DNA of 7,489 nt from assembly GCA_035506335.1 (NCBI GenBank), contig DATJPN010000034.1, forward strand, positions 1 through 7,489, given 5' to 3'. The first letter of the stretch is position 1. Every line of letters starts with the position of its first letter. The notes under the pieces are model-generated. The model had not been told where the DNA came from. It ran no database searches and worked only from the letters and a program-made list of their open reading frames with translations. Both the position numbers and the translations under genes were made by a program. The stretch comes from DAIDKA01 sp035506335 (GTDB lineage: Bacteria; Pseudomonadota; Gammaproteobacteria; Steroidobacterales; Steroidobacteraceae). Of this stretch, positions 6,230 to 7,489 are shown one piece after another.

Positions 6230-6288
6230 CTATTTCAGTCCCCCTTTTTTCCGCGCGTTCTGCCAGCATATGAGCCGGGCGGAGTGGC

Positions 6289-6293
6289 GGAGG
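6289..6293 (+). promoter_or_regulatory. Shine-Dalgarno sequence for the cytoplasmic SDR
   Basis: GGAGG ends four bases before GTG 6298, a short but usable spacing. The ATG at 6270 is in another frame, so this GTG is the start that yields the standard SDR N-terminus. Confidence 0.5.
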
Positions 6294-6297
6294 CGGC

Positions 6298-7035
6298 GTG
6301 GCAACGACATTTGATCTTTCGGGCAAATCGATCCTCATCACCGGCGCCGGACGCGGCCTGGGCCGGGCGCTGGCGCTCGGCGCCGCCGAGGCCGGGGCGC
6401 GGGTCAGCGCCTTCGACATCGATGCGCCCTCGCTCACCGAGCTGCACAAGGCCTCCCCGGCGATCACGACGCAGGTCGTGGATGTCGTCGACCGTGCGGC
6501 ATTCACGACGGCCGCCGCCCGCATCGGCAGGATCGATGCCGTGGTCAACAACGCCATGCTGATCCGCTACGACCCCATCGAAGCGGTCGACGATGCGATC
6601 CTCGACCGGATGCTGGCCATCGGCATCAAGGGGGCGGTGTGGGGCGTGCAGGCGCTGCTGCGCCACATGGATCCGCAATCAGGCGGCGTCATCCTCAATC
6701 TGGCCTCCCCGGTGGCGGAGCGTGGTTTCCCGAACACGGCGATCTACAGCATGGTCAAGGGCGCGATGGGGACCTTCACCCGCACCCTGGCCGCGGAGCT
6801 GGGCCCACGCAAGGTGCGGGTCAATGCGCTCGCGCCCGGATCCATTCCGACCCCCGGTGCGGTGGCGATCACGCCGCAGGCCGAGTACGAGCGGCGGGCC
6901 GTGAATATCCCGCTGCGCCGGATCGGACGCGATGCGGACGCCACCCAGGCGTCGCTGTTTCTGTTGAGTGATGCGGCATCCTTCATCAGCGGCGATATCC
7001 TGCACGTGGACGGTGGCTTCCTGGCCTCGGCTTGA
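6298..7035 (+). CDS. Short-chain dehydrogenase/reductase, classical cytoplasmic type, atypical catalytic tetrad
   Basis: NAD(P)-dependent oxidoreductase of 245 aa, normal for classical SDRs. No signal peptide is present. The chain opens with FDLSGKSILITGAGRGLG; the cofactor loop is T15-G22, and D40 at the end of the second strand favours NAD(H). NNAM (84-87) replaces the usual NNAG. S137 (LASPVAE) and YSMVK with Y150 and K154 give the Ser-Tyr-Lys triad at the standard 13-residue Ser-Tyr spacing. The tetrad Asn, usually in a V-N-x-x-G motif, is replaced by Gly109 in AIGIKG. The C-terminal segment VRVNALAPGSI, then LSDAASFISGDILHVDGGF, is typical of the FabG-like group. The gene stops four bases before a metallo-beta-lactamase-fold gene, so the two are probably expressed together. 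Likely role is alcohol/ketone interconversion on an unknown substrate. It is not closely similar to the exported SDR in the same window. Confidence 0.93.
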   Translation: MATTFDLSGKSILITGAGRGLGRALALGAAEAGARVSAFDIDAPSLTELHKASPAITTQVVDVVDRAAFTTAAARIGRIDAVVNNAMLIRYDPIEAVDDAILDRMLAIGIKGAVWGVQALLRHMDPQSGGVILNLASPVAERGFPNTAIYSMVKGAMGTFTRTLAAELGPRKVRVNALAPGSIPTPGAVAITPQAEYERRAVNIPLRRIGRDADATQASLFLLSDAASFISGDILHVDGGFLASA

Positions 7036-7039
7036 TCAA

Positions 7040-7489
7040 GTGACCAATAGAATCCACGCCATCCGGTACGGGCGCCTGGAGCGGCTCAGCGACCGGAATT
7101 TCCTGGGCGGCGACGATCACGCGCAACTCATGCCGCTCGACTACTTCATCTGGGTCGTGAAATCCGCTGAGCGCACCTTCGTGGTCGATACCGGGTTCGA
7201 CGAGGCCGCCGCCACCCGGCGCGGCCGTACGCTGCTGCGTCCGGTCGCCGACGGACTCGCCGCCATCGGCGTGCATCCCCGCGAGGTGCAGGATGTCGTG
7301 ATCACGCACATGCACTACGACCATGCCGGCAACGTGCCGCTGTTTCCCAACGCCCGCTTCCACGTGCAGGATGCGGAAATGGCCTACTGCACGGGCCGGG
7401 CGATGACCCACGGCCACCTCGCAGCGCCCTTCGATGCCGAAAACGTGGTCGACATGGTCCGGCGCACTTTCGAGGGGCGGGTCGTCTTT
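7040..7489 (+). CDS. Metallo-beta-lactamase-fold hydrolase, N-acyl homoserine lactonase-like, 3' truncated
   Basis: The first 150 codons of an open reading frame that runs off the window end with no stop. The GTG start at 7040 lies four bases after the SDR stop, with no strong ribosome binding site, suggesting coupling. The N-terminus (RIHAIRYGRLERLSDRNFLG, then MPLDYFIWVV, 31-40) and the segment FVVDTGFDEAAATRRGRTLL (47-66) match the AttM/AiiA-like lactonase group within the metallo-beta-lactamase superfamily. The metal motif THMHYDHAGN is complete, giving H90, H92, D94 and H95 for two zinc ions. FHVQDAEMAYCTGR (107-120) follows as in that group. Remaining metal ligands would lie downstream. 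The general reaction is hydrolysis of a lactone or related ester. Quorum-signal degradation is possible, but many relatives act on other lactones, and the SDR partner points to a catabolic lactone instead. Confidence 0.9.
   Translation, partial: MTNRIHAIRYGRLERLSDRNFLGGDDHAQLMPLDYFIWVVKSAERTFVVDTGFDEAAATRRGRTLLRPVADGLAAIGVHPREVQDVVITHMHYDHAGNVPLFPNARFHVQDAEMAYCTGRAMTHGHLAAPFDAENVVDMVRRTFEGRVVF

Larger units (their letters stand above)
6151..6297. promoter_or_regulatory. Divergent promoter/operator region between the esterase-SDR unit and the SDR-lactonase unit
   Basis: This is the only long non-coding stretch (147 bp), between two divergent starts. It is more AT-rich than its surroundings. 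On the minus strand TATATT (6195-6190) is a plausible -10 box about 35-40 bases ahead of ATG 6150; no good -35 box is seen at the usual distance. On the plus strand TTGACT (6217-6222) resembles a -35 box, but the matching -10 position is C/T-rich and unconvincing. Four ATTGC/GCAAT elements (6178-6182, 6188-6192, 6208-6212, 6225-6229) suggest a regulator site. A run of six T follows at 6245-6250 with no stem before it, so it is not called as a terminator. Confidence 0.5.

Noticed and set aside
6241..6250. C-run then T-run considered as a Rho-independent terminator.
   Set aside because: No stem-loop precedes the T-run, and no plus-strand gene ends upstream of it.

Overview
The window is GC-rich, densely coding DNA from a free-living bacterium. 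The codon usage, frequent GTG starts, exported hydrolases and mix of SDR, biotin-carboxylase and lactonase-like genes fit a high-GC proteobacterium (beta- or gammaproteobacterial in flavour). That placement is inference, because no rRNA or other phylogenetic marker is present. There are eight protein genes in three transcription blocks. The first and last run off the window. I found no RNA gene, insertion sequence, CRISPR array or prophage signature.

Block 1 (1-3896, + strand) is a tightly packed operon for a split biotin-dependent carboxylase: the end of a biotin carboxyl carrier protein, a full-length biotin carboxylase, a carboxyltransferase of the pyruvate carboxylase / oxaloacetate decarboxylase alpha / transcarboxylase 5S type, and a HAD class IIA phosphatase. 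The last two genes each begin with GTG inside a GTGA stop/start overlap, so translational coupling is likely. The carboxyltransferase keeps the metal-binding Asp, Lys, His, His set. By motif alignment it lacks the arginine that binds the pyruvate carboxylate, so its acceptor is probably not pyruvate. This is the most interesting candidate for an undescribed activity in the window.

Block 2 (3900-6150, - strand) converges on block 1 with only three bases between the stop codons. It encodes two exported proteins: an SGNH/GDSL esterase with a signal peptide and an extreme proline-rich insert, then a short-chain dehydrogenase that also carries a signal peptide and a lone pair of cysteines. An exported SDR is unusual, because most members use cytoplasmic NAD(P)H.

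Block 3 (6298-7489, + strand) is divergent from block 2 and encodes a classical cytoplasmic SDR followed four bases later by a metallo-beta-lactamase-fold hydrolase of the N-acyl homoserine lactonase-like group, cut by the window end. The SDR lacks the usual Asn of the catalytic tetrad. The pairing would suit an alcohol/lactol dehydrogenase feeding a lactone to a lactonase, but the substrate is unknown.

The 147-bp divergent intergenic region between blocks 2 and 3 is the only sizeable non-coding stretch. It contains four copies of ATTGC/GCAAT in alternating orientation within 52 bp, and one overlaps a plausible -10 box for block 2. It is a good candidate for an operator controlling one or both divergent units.
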